DNA from: CBFFRJ01 sp051486985
GTDB lineage: Bacteria > Pseudomonadota > Gammaproteobacteria > Enterobacterales > Enterobacteriaceae
Direction of reading: 5' to 3'
Assembly: GCF_051486985.1 (NCBI RefSeq)
Contig: NZ_JAHVDV010000031.1
Span: forward strand, 1 to 64,000
Length of the DNA: 64,000 bases
The translations under genes were made by a program, and so were the position numbers. Positions 32,905 through 42,750 of this stretch are shown here, one piece after another (position 1 is the first letter of the stretch; each line of letters begins with the position of its first letter). Below the pieces are notes generated by a model, which ran no database searches, was not told the origin of the DNA, and worked only from the letters and a program-made list of their open reading frames with translations.

Positions 32905-34815
32905 ATGGCTCAGCTACTACCATCTCTAAAAAACCTTCCTGTGGCTGCTAAACTATTTGGTGGCTTTACGGTTTTAATAATTATTATCGTACTCTCTTCT
33001 TTGATCAGTATTGTTCAGTCTGACACCATCCGCAATCATGCCCTTAAGGGAAAACTCATTAATGAAATTAGTGACGAACTGAACACGGCAAGACGTAATC
33101 GTTTGATATACCAGCTTAATCATGAAGATGCGGCCCTGCAGAATAATATAGCAGCCATCCGCAAAATGGATCAAATTGCGTTTAAGGGTCAAAACTTCAC
33201 CTGGGATAAGGATGCAGGGATCTTATTTAAGGAACTGCGCGATACCATCCCTCTTTACGCCAGTCAGCGTGACAGCTTTGTACAGTTAGACTCCCTGACA
33301 AAGCAAAAAGCAGCGCAACTGACCTCACAGGATTCGAAAGCACCACTGGTTCAATACAGTGCCCTCCTGTTCCAGCAGCAAAGCATTTCTAAAGATGAAG
33401 TGTCGTTACTTGTCGATTTGAATGAGATGGGAATGTCCGTGTATGAGATACAGTCCTCCACCGGGAAACGTGGGATGGACGACTTTATGACGGAGTACAA
33501 TGCTGCATTAAAGTTGATAAATTCTGAAAACATCGTCCTTTCTCTCCCGGCAAAGGAACAGGCGTTAAAGTATCTCAAGCTCATGCGTGAAAACGTAGAG
33601 GCCTATAGTCATTCCTTAATTGAATCCCAGAAAGCAGCTACGGTGTTAACAGGTGTGGCTGATAAAATAAACACAATTACGACCGATCTTGTTGCAGGGC
33701 AAACACAAAAAAATATTGATGTCATTCAAAACGTAATGTTAACCATGGCATTGGTTGCCGTCTGCGCAGTAATAACTGGACTGCTCGTGGCCTGGCTGTT
33801 GACAAGGCAGATGACCCGCCAGATCAAACATAACCTGACGCTTGCTGAACGCATAGCCGGGGGCGATCTCACTGCGATTATTGAGCCTCAGTCGAAAGAT
33901 GAACTTGGGCGGTTAACCATCGCGATGGGCATAATGAACGATAAGCTCCGGGAAATGATCGCCCAAATCAAAGAATCTGTTGTCCACGTCGCCAGCGCCT
34001 CTTCTGATATTTCGGCTGGCAATGTTGACCTCGCTTCCCGTACGGAAGAGCAGTCAGCGGCAGTGGTCGAAACGGCTGCGAGTATGGAAGAGTTGACCTC
34101 TACGGTCAGACGTAATGCTGATAACGCCCGTGAGGCAAGCCAGCTTGCCGGGGTCGCCGCCGAACATGCTCGCGCTGGTGGAAAAATTGTCTGGGATGTG
34201 GTCAGCACAATGGAAACCATCACTGAAAGTTCTAATAAAATTACAGATATCATTAATGTTATTAACAGCATTTCATTCCAGACGAATATTCTGGCATTGA
34301 ACGCTGCAGTCGAGGCAGCGCGCGCGGGAGAGCAAGGTCGCGGATTTGCGGTGGTGGCCGGAGAAGTACGAAATCTTGCGCAGCGAAGCTCGCAGGCTGC
34401 GAAAGAAATTGAAGTTCTGATCAAAGAGTCAGTCAATCGCGTGCATCTTGGTTCCGAAATGGCTAATCAGGCTGGTTCGACTATGGAGCAAATTGTCGAA
34501 TCGGTTACGAATGTCAGCGGCATTATGAATGAAATTTCCGATGCTTCAGATGAGCAAAGCAGAGGTATTGACCAGATAGGGAAAGCTGTCACCGAGCTTG
34601 ATTCTACTACCCAGCAAAATGCTGCCCTGGTCCAGGAGTCATCAGCAGCGTCATTATCTCTTGAGCAACAGGCCGAACAGCTTTCTCAATTGGTTTCAGT
34701 ATTCAAAATTGGCACTGAACCGCAAAAAAATAAACCTAAATCCGCCTTGCCTGTCAGACGTTCCCTGCGACCTGCAGCAGTGACGAGCGCCGGGACTGAC
34801 TGGGAATCCTTTTAA
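32905..34815 (+). CDS. Methyl-accepting chemotaxis protein
   Basis: 636 aa transmembrane chemoreceptor. TM1 is about residues 18-38, then a long all-helical periplasmic domain (about 40-270) of the HBM/four-helix type. TM2 is about 275-297, HAMP about 298-350, and the cytoplasmic signalling tip NVINSISFQTNILALNAAVEAARAG is about 455-480. The C-terminal DWESF matches the pentapeptide tether for CheR/CheB (NWETF in Tsr), so the receptor should be adaptation-competent and abundant-type. The ligand is unknown; HBM domains often bind organic acids. It is a single gene with a following hairpin. Confidence 0.94.
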   Translation: MAQLLPSLKNLPVAAKLFGGFTVLIIIIVLSSLISIVQSDTIRNHALKGKLINEISDELNTARRNRLIYQLNHEDAALQNNIAAIRKMDQIAFKGQNFTWDKDAGILFKELRDTIPLYASQRDSFVQLDSLTKQKAAQLTSQDSKAPLVQYSALLFQQQSISKDEVSLLVDLNEMGMSVYEIQSSTGKRGMDDFMTEYNAALKLINSENIVLSLPAKEQALKYLKLMRENVEAYSHSLIESQKAATVLTGVADKINTITTDLVAGQTQKNIDVIQNVMLTMALVAVCAVITGLLVAWLLTRQMTRQIKHNLTLAERIAGGDLTAIIEPQSKDELGRLTIAMGIMNDKLREMIAQIKESVVHVASASSDISAGNVDLASRTEEQSAAVVETAASMEELTSTVRRNADNAREASQLAGVAAEHARAGGKIVWDVVSTMETITESSNKITDIINVINSISFQTNILALNAAVEAARAGEQGRGFAVVAGEVRNLAQRSSQAAKEIEVLIKESVNRVHLGSEMANQAGSTMEQIVESVTNVSGIMNEISDASDEQSRGIDQIGKAVTELDSTTQQNAALVQESSAASLSLEQQAEQLSQLVSVFKIGTEPQKNKPKSALPVRRSLRPAAVTSAGTDWESF

Positions 34816-34817
34816 TA

Positions 34818-34847
34818 TTTATACCCTCCTTAACCGGAGGGTATAAA
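34818..34847. terminator. Terminator hairpin after the chemoreceptor gene
   Basis: TTTATACCCTCC/GGAGGGTATAAA, a perfect 12-bp stem with a 6-nt loop, begins 3 bp after the stop. The A/T flanks pair, so it can work in either direction. Confidence 0.75.
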
Positions 34848-35088
34848 AATGGTTTTAATTTTCACTGAAGCGACTCTAAGGCCTTCTTTATAGTAACGTT
34901 TCTTACCAGGCGCAGTATTTACCATAGTGGCCGGCACACCACTCAGCACCCGTGCGACTTTATAACGTTAACGATAGTTTGAATGAGTAGAGTCACAACT
35001 ATATGCCTGGTAAGCTTTTTTAAGATTTCTATAAGACAAGCAAAGATACTTTTTTGGGATTCATGAGTCATTAATTCAAGGTCTAATC

Positions 35089-37701
35089 ATGAGCTTATTC
35101 GATAATAGAACGCCACCCTCGCTGGATGGCAAAACTCAAGAGATACTCCAGCAAATTACATTACTCATCCCGGGTTTAATGATATTTATATTTTTAACCA
35201 TAATTCTCACGCTTGTTCAGATAAAAAAAGATTTAAATCACTATGATTATAATGAAAAGTCTCATTTAATAACAAAATCCCTTGATAATCGCCAGGAAAA
35301 TTTACGTTTGCATTTAACAGATAATGCAAACTGGAATGAGGCTTATGATAACCTTTCAAGCACCGTGAACAAAAACTGGGCCTGGAATGAGCAAAATTTT
35401 GGTAGTTCTCTTTACTCAAAATTTAACTACGAAGGTGTTTTTATTTTATCTCCAGATGGGAAAACTCAGTATAGCATACAGAATGGGCAACTGAGTACAG
35501 TACCAATGGATAAATGGTTAGGAAAAGATATTTCCCGGAGCCTTTTCGCTGCCCTTGATGAAAGTAAGGGAAAAACCATTTCAAAATTGATTAATATTAA
35601 TGGCCAGGTTGCATTAGTGGCAGCAGCATGGATTGTGCGTGAAAACATTAAATTCGAGTCTTATATTAATCAAAAAAATACGTTGATGATTTTTTTCGAC
35701 ATATTAACTCCAGTGAAAATGCAGAAACTTGGAGATGAATACGGCATTACCGATCTCCATTTAATATCAGCACACGCTGCGGATCCCATATTGAATCAGA
35801 GTAAGATTTGCACCTCAGATATTGAAGAGTGCTTAACGGTTGCGTGGCAGAGCAAATCCCCTTCTGAGCATTTACTTTACTGGGTTATCCCTCTGCTGAT
35901 TCTTTTCATGGTCACTGCTGCGCTCTTCGCCTTACATCTTACCCGTAAGGCTATGATGAAAGCACGTTTGAATGATGAACAGACATTTTTGTTGGAACAA
36001 AGCCGCTCTGAATTATTATATAGCGAGCAACGCTTTAAAGACGTTGTCGATGCAACGACTGACTGGATATGGGAAGCTAACCCTTCGTTAAAGATTACAT
36101 GGATTTCTGCGCGCTTCCCATTAATTACTGGCTACAGTATCAATGAGTGGCTTCAGCGAAGCTTAATAGACTTTTTTGAAGATAACCATGCCACAATCAA
36201 AGGCTGGCTGACGCCAACCCAATCAGGTAACTGTTTGTCTTTGTCTCATTGCCGTTACGTTTCCGCGACGGGCAATAACCGCTACTGTAACTTAACTATA
36301 AAGAGAGCACGGTTGCCGGATGGCACAATGGGCTTTCGTGGTACCGCCTCTGATGTCACCCATGAGGTGGAAGCGAATGAGCGTATTCGCTTTCTCTCCC
36401 ATCATGATGCATTAACGGGACTGCCTAATCGCGTAATGATGCAGGAATTTCTTACAGGTAAATTACAATCCCGAAGCGAAGCGGGTAATTCGCTGGTAAT
36501 GTTGAGTCTGGATCTTACGGATTTTAAATCAGTCAATGATTTATACGGCCACGCCGCAGGCGATATCGTTCTCAGCGAAGTGGCTGACAGGTTACGCCAT
36601 TGCTTAAGTGATTCAGACATGGTGACACGCCAGGGAGGAGATGAATTTATCATTATTGTATCTGACCCCAGCCAGGATAATGATATTGATGCTCTTTGTC
36701 AGAGAATTATTGATTCGGTGAGTAAACCTTATCATGTCTATAATAACCAAATATTTGTAGGTGTGAATATCGGTTGTGCACGTTCGCCGCAGGATGCCCT
36801 GACAGCTAACGATTTATTAATCTATTCGGATATCGCCCTGTATAAATCGAAAAACAAAGGCGGGAACTCCTATGAAATCTATCAATCTGATATGTTCAAG
36901 CAAATTATCCAGCGCAGGGAAATGGAAAGTGATTTACGTGAAGCAATAGAGAAAGACCAACTGTTTCTGGTTTACCAACCTAAATTTGATATCAAGAAGT
37001 CATGCATGACCTCAGTGGAAGCCCTGGTGCGCTGGCGGCATCCCCGGCATGGAGTCATTATGCCCGATCAGTTTATCTCTCTGGCTGAAGAAACGGGTAT
37101 CATAACCTCTATTACCGATTGGGTACTTGAAAATGCCTGCAAGGAAGTCGCCCAGACTTTTGATAAAATTAGCCTTTCAGTTAACATTTCGCCCCTGGAA
37201 TTTAAAACCAGTGATGTAATTCTCAGAATTAAAAAAGCCCTAATGGCTTCCAGTTTATCTTCATCTCGCCTCGAACTGGAAGTCACCGAGAACATCACAT
37301 TATGCAAACCGGAGCGCGCATTGCAGATAATGCAGGAATTGAAAGAGATGGGTATCAGATTAGTTATCGATGATTTCGGTACAGGTTTTACCTCTCTGTA
37401 CCACCTGCATAGTTTTCCTTTTCATGGAATAAAAATTGATAAATCGTTCATCTTTGCCATGAATGACTCACAAACTGCAAAAAATATAGTTGAAAAAATC
37501 ATTGGCATAAGTAAAGACTATAACATGGAAGTCACTGCAGAAGGCGTTGAAACACAGGAGCAGCTGTTACAATTAAAAAAATACAATTGTGATATTGCAC
37601 AGGGCTATTATTTTAGTCGCCCTACCTCGCTGGAAGTTATTCGATGCAATATGTACGAAAAAGAGGCATACAAAATTGTAGATTTATTAAAATGTCGATA
37701 G
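35089..37701 (+). CDS. CHASE4-PAS-GGDEF-EAL c-di-GMP enzyme
   Basis: 870 aa inner-membrane protein. TM1 is about residues 25-45, then a periplasmic CHASE4-like sensor (LRLHLTDNANWNEAYDNL, about 78-95) up to TM2 at about 265-285. A PAS domain follows (about 315-435), then GGDEF with intact RQGGDEF (516-520) and EAL with ExL at 644-646 (SVEALVRWRHP). The EAL domain also shows NISPLEF and DDFGTGFTSL with the metal and loop-6 residues. Both active sites look complete, so it may make or break c-di-GMP depending on signal. Monocistronic. Confidence 0.94.
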   Translation: MSLFDNRTPPSLDGKTQEILQQITLLIPGLMIFIFLTIILTLVQIKKDLNHYDYNEKSHLITKSLDNRQENLRLHLTDNANWNEAYDNLSSTVNKNWAWNEQNFGSSLYSKFNYEGVFILSPDGKTQYSIQNGQLSTVPMDKWLGKDISRSLFAALDESKGKTISKLININGQVALVAAAWIVRENIKFESYINQKNTLMIFFDILTPVKMQKLGDEYGITDLHLISAHAADPILNQSKICTSDIEECLTVAWQSKSPSEHLLYWVIPLLILFMVTAALFALHLTRKAMMKARLNDEQTFLLEQSRSELLYSEQRFKDVVDATTDWIWEANPSLKITWISARFPLITGYSINEWLQRSLIDFFEDNHATIKGWLTPTQSGNCLSLSHCRYVSATGNNRYCNLTIKRARLPDGTMGFRGTASDVTHEVEANERIRFLSHHDALTGLPNRVMMQEFLTGKLQSRSEAGNSLVMLSLDLTDFKSVNDLYGHAAGDIVLSEVADRLRHCLSDSDMVTRQGGDEFIIIVSDPSQDNDIDALCQRIIDSVSKPYHVYNNQIFVGVNIGCARSPQDALTANDLLIYSDIALYKSKNKGGNSYEIYQSDMFKQIIQRREMESDLREAIEKDQLFLVYQPKFDIKKSCMTSVEALVRWRHPRHGVIMPDQFISLAEETGIITSITDWVLENACKEVAQTFDKISLSVNISPLEFKTSDVILRIKKALMASSLSSSRLELEVTENITLCKPERALQIMQELKEMGIRLVIDDFGTGFTSLYHLHSFPFHGIKIDKSFIFAMNDSQTAKNIVEKIIGISKDYNMEVTAEGVETQEQLLQLKKYNCDIAQGYYFSRPTSLEVIRCNMYEKEAYKIVDLLKCR

Positions 37702-38079
37702 GTAACTTTCAGAGAAAACAGGTAGCTGACGGGGTGATTTTTAAACCCCACGAGCATCGTCCTGGGTACCCGTTTACGCTCCGCGCGTTGGCAAGCCACT
37801 ATAGTCGGACTCGTCAGTGTGATTCCCGACCCGCCGCTATGTTTCTGGCGCGTGGTCATAGCGATAGTTTAAGGTTTAGCATCCCGGGCGGGCTTCGTTA
37901 ACCACAGCCTGGTGATGCTCTTTTCGCCGCTCTGAGGCGACCTGGTTTTCGCTGAAATAGCGCGAATGCTGTCAAGTCAGACTTATTCAGCTACATTAAA
38001 TATTCCTGTCGCCCAGGTACTCGCTTTCGAAAGTTTTCTGTTTATCAGCGAGTATCACCGCCTTGATCAAGGAGAGGTT
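37702..38079. other. Intergenic region after the GGDEF-EAL gene
   Basis: 378 bp. A frame beginning at 37966 runs into the next gene, but the strong ribosome site AAGGAGAGG lies at 38069-38077, so coding starts at 38080. No RNA or repeat was recognised. Confidence 0.3.
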
Positions 38080-38310
38080 ATGAAGCCAGTCGAAGAAGTG
38101 ATTGATGACCTGCAGTGCCGTGCTTTAGCTTATGAAATAATTTTTCAGTCTATTTGCTCGCAACTCCCGCAGGTATTTATAGAAAAAGCCGCAGAAAACA
38201 TCGACCTTTACTTTGAAACCTTTGAATCCAGCACGCATTCCGAGGCAGGAAAGGTAAAGCTCAAGAGTGCAAAAGCGATTGCCACAAGGATCTTAGGTAC
38301 CAGGCGTTAA
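38080..38310 (+). CDS. Hypothetical protein, 76 aa
   Basis: The start at 38080 is fixed by AAGGAGAGG 2-10 bp upstream. The product is mostly helical and acidic in the middle (MKPVEEVIDDLQCRALAYEI then AAENIDLYFETFESS), with a basic end (KVKLKSAKAIATRI). There is no signal peptide or membrane segment. The family is not recognised; size and composition resemble small stress or anti-adapter proteins, without evidence. Confidence 0.6.
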   Translation: MKPVEEVIDDLQCRALAYEIIFQSICSQLPQVFIEKAAENIDLYFETFESSTHSEAGKVKLKSAKAIATRILGTRR

Positions 38311-38660
38311 CCTTTACTGCTGGCCTGATAGTTACGCCAAAAGGAATGAACGATAATGCTAACGCCGCACTGGCGGGAATGGCCCGACCCAACACTCTGG
38401 CGCTAAGCGGCAGTTAACAGGTAACCGCCTGAGAGGCCCGGTTTATACCGCCGTGGGGTTTACCGCTGCCGCCAGGGCCTCGCTCGCACAAAACAGGCGT
38501 GGATCATGCCACGGCGAAAAGACAGAGCACGTCAGCCGAAGCATCGATAAATCTGACGCCTGTTGACCGCAGTCTCCGCTCGTATACCCTGACAGAAGAG
38601 AGTCATAGGGTAGTGAATCCCGGGTTGAACAGAATGGAATAAACATAAGGAAATATATCG
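38311..38660. other. Intergenic region before the GNAT gene
   Basis: 350 bp with no supported gene. A minus-strand frame at 38443-38667 overlaps the GNAT ribosome site and reads like a shadow. AAGGAAA precedes ATG 38661. Confidence 0.3.
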
Positions 38661-39209
38661 ATGACAATCCCTCTTCTCGTAACAGAACGCCTTTTACTTA
38701 AGCCGCTTGTCCCAGAGGATGCTGTTCAGATTCAAAAACGCTACCCACACTGGGAGGTGGTTCGATATATGGTCGCCTCAGTACCCTGGCCTTACCCGGA
38801 TAATGGCGCAGAGAATTACGTCAATAACGTCGCGCTTCCTGATATGGCAAAAGGCGTGGCCTGGTTCTGGACCATCAGATGTCGTGAAACGCCTGACGAG
38901 CTCATGGGGCTAATCTGTCTTTACGACGTTGAGGATAATAACCGCGGATTCTGGCTGGCACCGGAATATCAGGGGCAGGGCTATATGCGTGAGGCAAGTA
39001 TTGCCGCAACCGATTACTGGTTTAATACCCTGAATAAGCCAGTGTTGCGCGCGCCGAAAGCAGCAGACAACAGCCGGTCCCAGCGTATTTCAGTCAGTAG
39101 CGGTATGCGTCTTATTCGGACGGAAAAGAAAGCCTATGTGAGTGGTCTGCTTGACTCCGAACTATGGGAAATTACCCGCGAAGAGTGGAATGCCCGCCAT
39201 AACGGCTGA
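38661..39209 (+). CDS. GNAT acetyltransferase, RimJ/RimL type
   Basis: 182 aa. The start LLVTERLLLKPLVPEDA is the usual opening of RimJ/RimL-like N-acetyltransferases. The acetyl-CoA segment is FWLAPEYQGQGYMREA (about 95-110), with the Q/R-x-x-G-x-G/A pyrophosphate loop, followed by NSRSQRISVSSGM, the common N..S..v..k.GF motif. It transfers acetyl from acetyl-CoA to an amine, often a protein N-terminus; the substrate is unknown. It stands alone. Confidence 0.88.
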   Translation: MTIPLLVTERLLLKPLVPEDAVQIQKRYPHWEVVRYMVASVPWPYPDNGAENYVNNVALPDMAKGVAWFWTIRCRETPDELMGLICLYDVEDNNRGFWLAPEYQGQGYMREASIAATDYWFNTLNKPVLRAPKAADNSRSQRISVSSGMRLIRTEKKAYVSGLLDSELWEITREEWNARHNG

Positions 39210-39419
39210 TTTATCCAGGCCTGTGTTAAACCAAATGCGGTCCTTCGCAATGTCTCGTCCTGCCGCCTCTCTTATGGCGGCCTTACGTTAATGCAGTCGT
39301 CAGCAAACCTGCGGTCAGGAACGACAGTCATTATGCAACATGCAACGATCCCGCCCTGCCTGCTATGCGCTTTAATCTCGCAGTCCAGGGCGCAGATTCT
39401 GTGCCTGTCGAATAACGTA

Positions 39420-40001
39420 TTACTTATCGGCTGACTTCGACATCTGCTGCGCAGACTTCAGGTGCTGCTCAACGACAGGCGTATGCGCGTCGGCCAGCGC
39501 CTTCACATCCGGATCCTTGATCTTTGTAGCGTCGCTTTTCAGGGTCGATAGCACCATTTTGTGATCTTTGGTACCGGCATTTTCCATATACATTTTGTCA
39601 AAGGCCTCGCCACTCTGTTTTTCCAGTTTAGCGGCCATGGTCTTGTGGGTGGCGTCCGGCTCAGTCGGTAGTTCCACCCCTTTTTGTTGGGCGACCGTCT
39701 GTACTTTGGTCAGCGCGTCGCCGTGGTCTTTGATCATTTGCTCCGCGAAGGCTTTAACTTCGCTACTTTGCGCCTTCTCCTGCGCAATCTTCGCGGCAGC
39801 GATTTCATTGATATTGGCCTGGGCCATATCTTTTAACGCTTTTGCGTCGCCGGCGCTAAGCTTAGTGCTCGATTCTGCCTGACCTGCGACGTTACTCTGC
39901 GCTGCATTCGTCTGCGTCTGGGCTTGCACGCTTGCAGTGCTGAACAATGCGGCTACTGCCGATAAGGCAATCAGCCCTTTCAGGGTTTTACTCTTCTGCA
40001 T
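39420..40001 (-). CDS. DUF4142 secreted protein
   Basis: 193 aa with a signal peptide (MQKSKTLKGLIALSAVAALFSTASVQA) and a helical DUF4142 domain (about 48-190) showing FAEQMIKDHGDALTKV and a ferritin-like helix pattern. AGGAGAGC precedes the ATG. Periplasmic location is expected. The family is often found with stress-response genes, but its function is not known. Confidence 0.88.
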   Translation of the reverse strand: MQKSKTLKGLIALSAVAALFSTASVQAQTQTNAAQSNVAGQAESSTKLSAGDAKALKDMAQANINEIAAAKIAQEKAQSSEVKAFAEQMIKDHGDALTKVQTVAQQKGVELPTEPDATHKTMAAKLEKQSGEAFDKMYMENAGTKDHKMVLSTLKSDATKIKDPDVKALADAHTPVVEQHLKSAQQMSKSADK

Positions 40002-40295
40002 ATTGCTCTCCTGCTAACAAGTAAGGTAGGTATGAGGTAATTTTTCGGGCTCAGCCTCGTCTAAAAAATGCAGCTGCACTGGTCAGTATAGCGGCTCAGG
40101 GATTTAAGACCGGGGTTAACGACTCTTTGCCGCTGAGAACAGCGGAAAATGCCCCAGGCAAAGCAGGGAAGATCGTAGCGTTCGAAGCCTCAGGAAAGAG
40201 CGGAATCGTAGCATCGCCCCCATGAATACTGTGCCCACCTGTATCGCGCCATGCAGCAGCATCTCGGTCGAACGGGGGGAATTGAGGACCATAAT

Positions 40296-40790
40296 ATGAA
40301 GACTTTTCATCAATTTACGGCGATCACACTGGACGGCCAGCTTATCTCTATGGCCGACTACGCAGGCAAGGTCGTTGTGGTGGTTAATACCGCCAGCCAT
40401 TGCGGCTTCACCCCGCAATATGGCGGCCTTGAGGCGCTGTACAAAAAATATTCCGCCCGGGGTCTGGTGGTGCTGGGATTTCCCTGCAACCAGTTTGGTA
40501 AGCAGGAGCCCGGCGACGCCGATGACATCGCCCAGACCTGCCACATTAATTACGGTGTAAGTTTCCCGATGTTCGGAAAAGTAGAGGTAAACGGAACCGC
40601 AGCGCACCCGCTGTTTCGTTATCTTAAAAACGAATTACCTGGCTTGCCGGGCGGGCGAATCAAATGGAACTTCACTAAGTTTCTGATTGGACGCGATGGT
40701 ACACCGCTCAGGCGTTTTGCCCCCTTCACCTCCCCGCAAAAAATGGAAACGGCCATTCTTGCAGCACTCGATCTCCCCGAGCGTTGTTAA
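40296..40790 (+). CDS. Glutathione peroxidase family protein (cysteine type)
   Basis: 164 aa. The start at 40296 follows GAGGA by 8 bp and gives MKTFHQFTAITLDG. The catalytic triad motifs are NTASHCGFTPQY (peroxidatic Cys36), GFPCNQFGKQEPG and KWNFTKFLIGRDG. Cysteine replaces selenocysteine, as in most bacterial members, which often use thioredoxin. It is distinct from BtuE in sequence, so it is a second paralogue type. It reduces peroxides in the cytoplasm. The gap 40002-40295 before it shows no gene. Confidence 0.93.
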   Translation: MKTFHQFTAITLDGQLISMADYAGKVVVVVNTASHCGFTPQYGGLEALYKKYSARGLVVLGFPCNQFGKQEPGDADDIAQTCHINYGVSFPMFGKVEVNGTAAHPLFRYLKNELPGLPGGRIKWNFTKFLIGRDGTPLRRFAPFTSPQKMETAILAALDLPERC

Positions 40791-41188
40791 TGCAGTCATT
40801 CCATGCTCAGCACTTACAAACATGAGACTCATCTCCCTGCTGGCGTACCGCGGAACAGCAGCGTCAGGCCCAGGGGCTTTAGCGCCGCTCCGCGTACCGA
40901 AACCGTTGCTTTACGCAGTGCGGCTTTTGCAAAGAGGGGAAAAATATGGCAGGTAGCAGTATGACAATTGCGTAGTACAATGCTTGCCTTAAAAACAACA
41001 TTGCAAAAACAGACATTCAAGCGCTGAACCCACTTCCCCGATAAATCAGTGCCGCATTAGTTACGGGCGTAAATTATTCAGCATGAGCTTTACATAATGA
41101 TGTCTTTACGGGTTGAGAGATGCTCATTTATTGAGCGTCACTTGTCAGATGGAAATTTAAGTAGGTTAATTTTAAAGTGAGGAAGACG
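40791..41188. other. Intergenic region with an imperfect GC-rich hairpin
   Basis: 398 bp without a gene. The stretch 40844-40901 can fold into an imperfect hairpin (GTACCGCGGA...TCCGCGTAC) that may act as a terminator or REP-like element after the peroxidase gene. Confidence 0.35.
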
Positions 41189-41992
41189 TTGAAGACCAAA
41201 ACTTTTACTACGGTATCTTTGTTAACTGCCGCCCTGTTTCTTGCAGGTTGTGATAATAAAGAGGAGGTAAAAAATACTCCCCCTGCTGACCAACATAAAC
41301 AGCAGGCGCAAGCGGTCAATAAAACTCCCGACATTCCTGCTGACGCAGCATTCACTGCCATTAATACCAACCTGCAATGCCTGGGGTTATATAAAAAAGT
41401 TTCTGGTACCTCACCCGATGAGAACTACGCTTTCCTGATTGCGCCACAAGAGCTGATGAAGAAAGAAGAACACTTCGAGCGAACCGACTTCATCAACAGC
41501 ATGCGTGCAAAAATTGATGCCATGACCGATACGAAGGTCAGCGACTATTTTACCCTGACGTTAATCCACAACGACAGAAAACCAAATAACGTGTTTATCA
41601 CCCGCTACATTGAAGCGAACGATCAGAGCTCCGCGCATCCAAAAGGCGTTGCAGGTTTTCAGGTCTGGGTAAACAGCGACAGCAAGCAATTTTTATTCAA
41701 CGAACAGACCGGCTACGAAAAACATACTAACTGCGCTATCGACCTGTCTAAAACGGAGCGCATCAGCTTTATTCCGGCCACCGACGAAACACTGGCTCGC
41801 ACCATTTCGAAATCGCTGGAAAGCGGCAAAATGAGTGTCCGTTACTTTCTGAAAGCAACCGGCACTGACTATGTTGGCAACAGTGGTCAGCCTAATATGG
41901 TTCCTCTGCCGCTGATTAAAAGTGAAGTGCTTAAACTCCAGCTTCTCGGAGAAGACGGAGCGGTCCTCACCCAGGTCAATGCGCCTGAATAA
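41189..41992 (+). CDS. Lipoprotein of unknown function
   Basis: 267 aa from a TTG start at 41189, preferred because GAGGA lies 5 bp upstream and the product then begins (M)KTKTFTTVSLLTAALFLAGC, a textbook lipobox. GTG 41177 is an alternative. Residue +2 after the lipid Cys is Asp, which normally keeps lipoproteins in the inner membrane. The mature part has a short Gln/Pro-rich linker and a mixed alpha/beta domain with two conserved-looking Cys (LQCLG, TNCAID). The family is not recognised. It stands alone. Confidence 0.8.
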   Translation: MKTKTFTTVSLLTAALFLAGCDNKEEVKNTPPADQHKQQAQAVNKTPDIPADAAFTAINTNLQCLGLYKKVSGTSPDENYAFLIAPQELMKKEEHFERTDFINSMRAKIDAMTDTKVSDYFTLTLIHNDRKPNNVFITRYIEANDQSSAHPKGVAGFQVWVNSDSKQFLFNEQTGYEKHTNCAIDLSKTERISFIPATDETLARTISKSLESGKMSVRYFLKATGTDYVGNSGQPNMVPLPLIKSEVLKLQLLGEDGAVLTQVNAPE

Positions 41993-42180
41993 CGTCAGAT
42001 AAACAGACTATGTTGGCCTGACAAGGAGTGCCAGAAGAGGCAAGGACGCCTCGATAAACCACGTGACTCGTATTCCTCTGGCGTCGTTCATTCATCCCCC
42101 ATGCAAACCGCTGTCTTACGGTTGAGTGAGGGAGGCATCAGGCTCTCACGTAATGGGCAGCAGCAGAGTAATAAATAATG

Positions 42181-42585
42181 TTATCCATTCCGCTCATCTG
42201 AACAGTAAAATTCAACTCTTATCCCACTTGGCTCATAACACATCATATGCATTGAGGGCCCCTCTCTGATAAGAGTTGGCTCAAATTCAATTTCTATCTG
42301 ATTTGCTTTTAAAATATCAAGGATTCTGTATAAATCCGCCTTACTATTAACCCGCAACGCTAAATGATGAAGGCCGACATTCTTTTTACGATCAAAGCTA
42401 ACGGGGGCCTCAGTTTGTGTTTTCCAGAGCGTCAGCATCAGTGCTTCATCTTTTACAAAAATAGCGGGATAATCCTCACGCCGTTTTACTTCCTCCCAGC
42501 CCAGCAGTTTGGTAAAAAACGCCGCACTTGCCTCAAGATTTGATACAGCTAAGCCAATATGTTGCACACCTGCTGTCAGTGACAT
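42181..42585 (-). CDS. VOC/glyoxalase-fold protein
   Basis: 134 aa with the N-terminal GVQHIGLAVSNLEASAAFFTKLLGW segment and the later HHLALRV and RVEFYC elements of the vicinal oxygen chelate fold. His9, the central HH pair and Glu near the end are candidate metal ligands. GAGGAA precedes the ATG. Likely a small lyase or dioxygenase-like enzyme; substrate unknown. Confidence 0.88.
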   Translation of the reverse strand: MSLTAGVQHIGLAVSNLEASAAFFTKLLGWEEVKRREDYPAIFVKDEALMLTLWKTQTEAPVSFDRKKNVGLHHLALRVNSKADLYRILDILKANQIEIEFEPTLIREGPSMHMMCYEPSGIRVEFYCSDERNG

Positions 42586-42750
42586 TGTTATTCCTCTGCG
42601 TCAGATAATATTGAAATACGTTGCCTTATTTTCGGCATGAACTGGGCATGAGGTACACTTTGAATAATAGTGCTGGTCACTCACGCCCTTCATTATTCCT
42701 TTGGTTCAGGCTGTACTTCCTGCTTAAACGTCGCGCAGCCCGAAGCGGCG

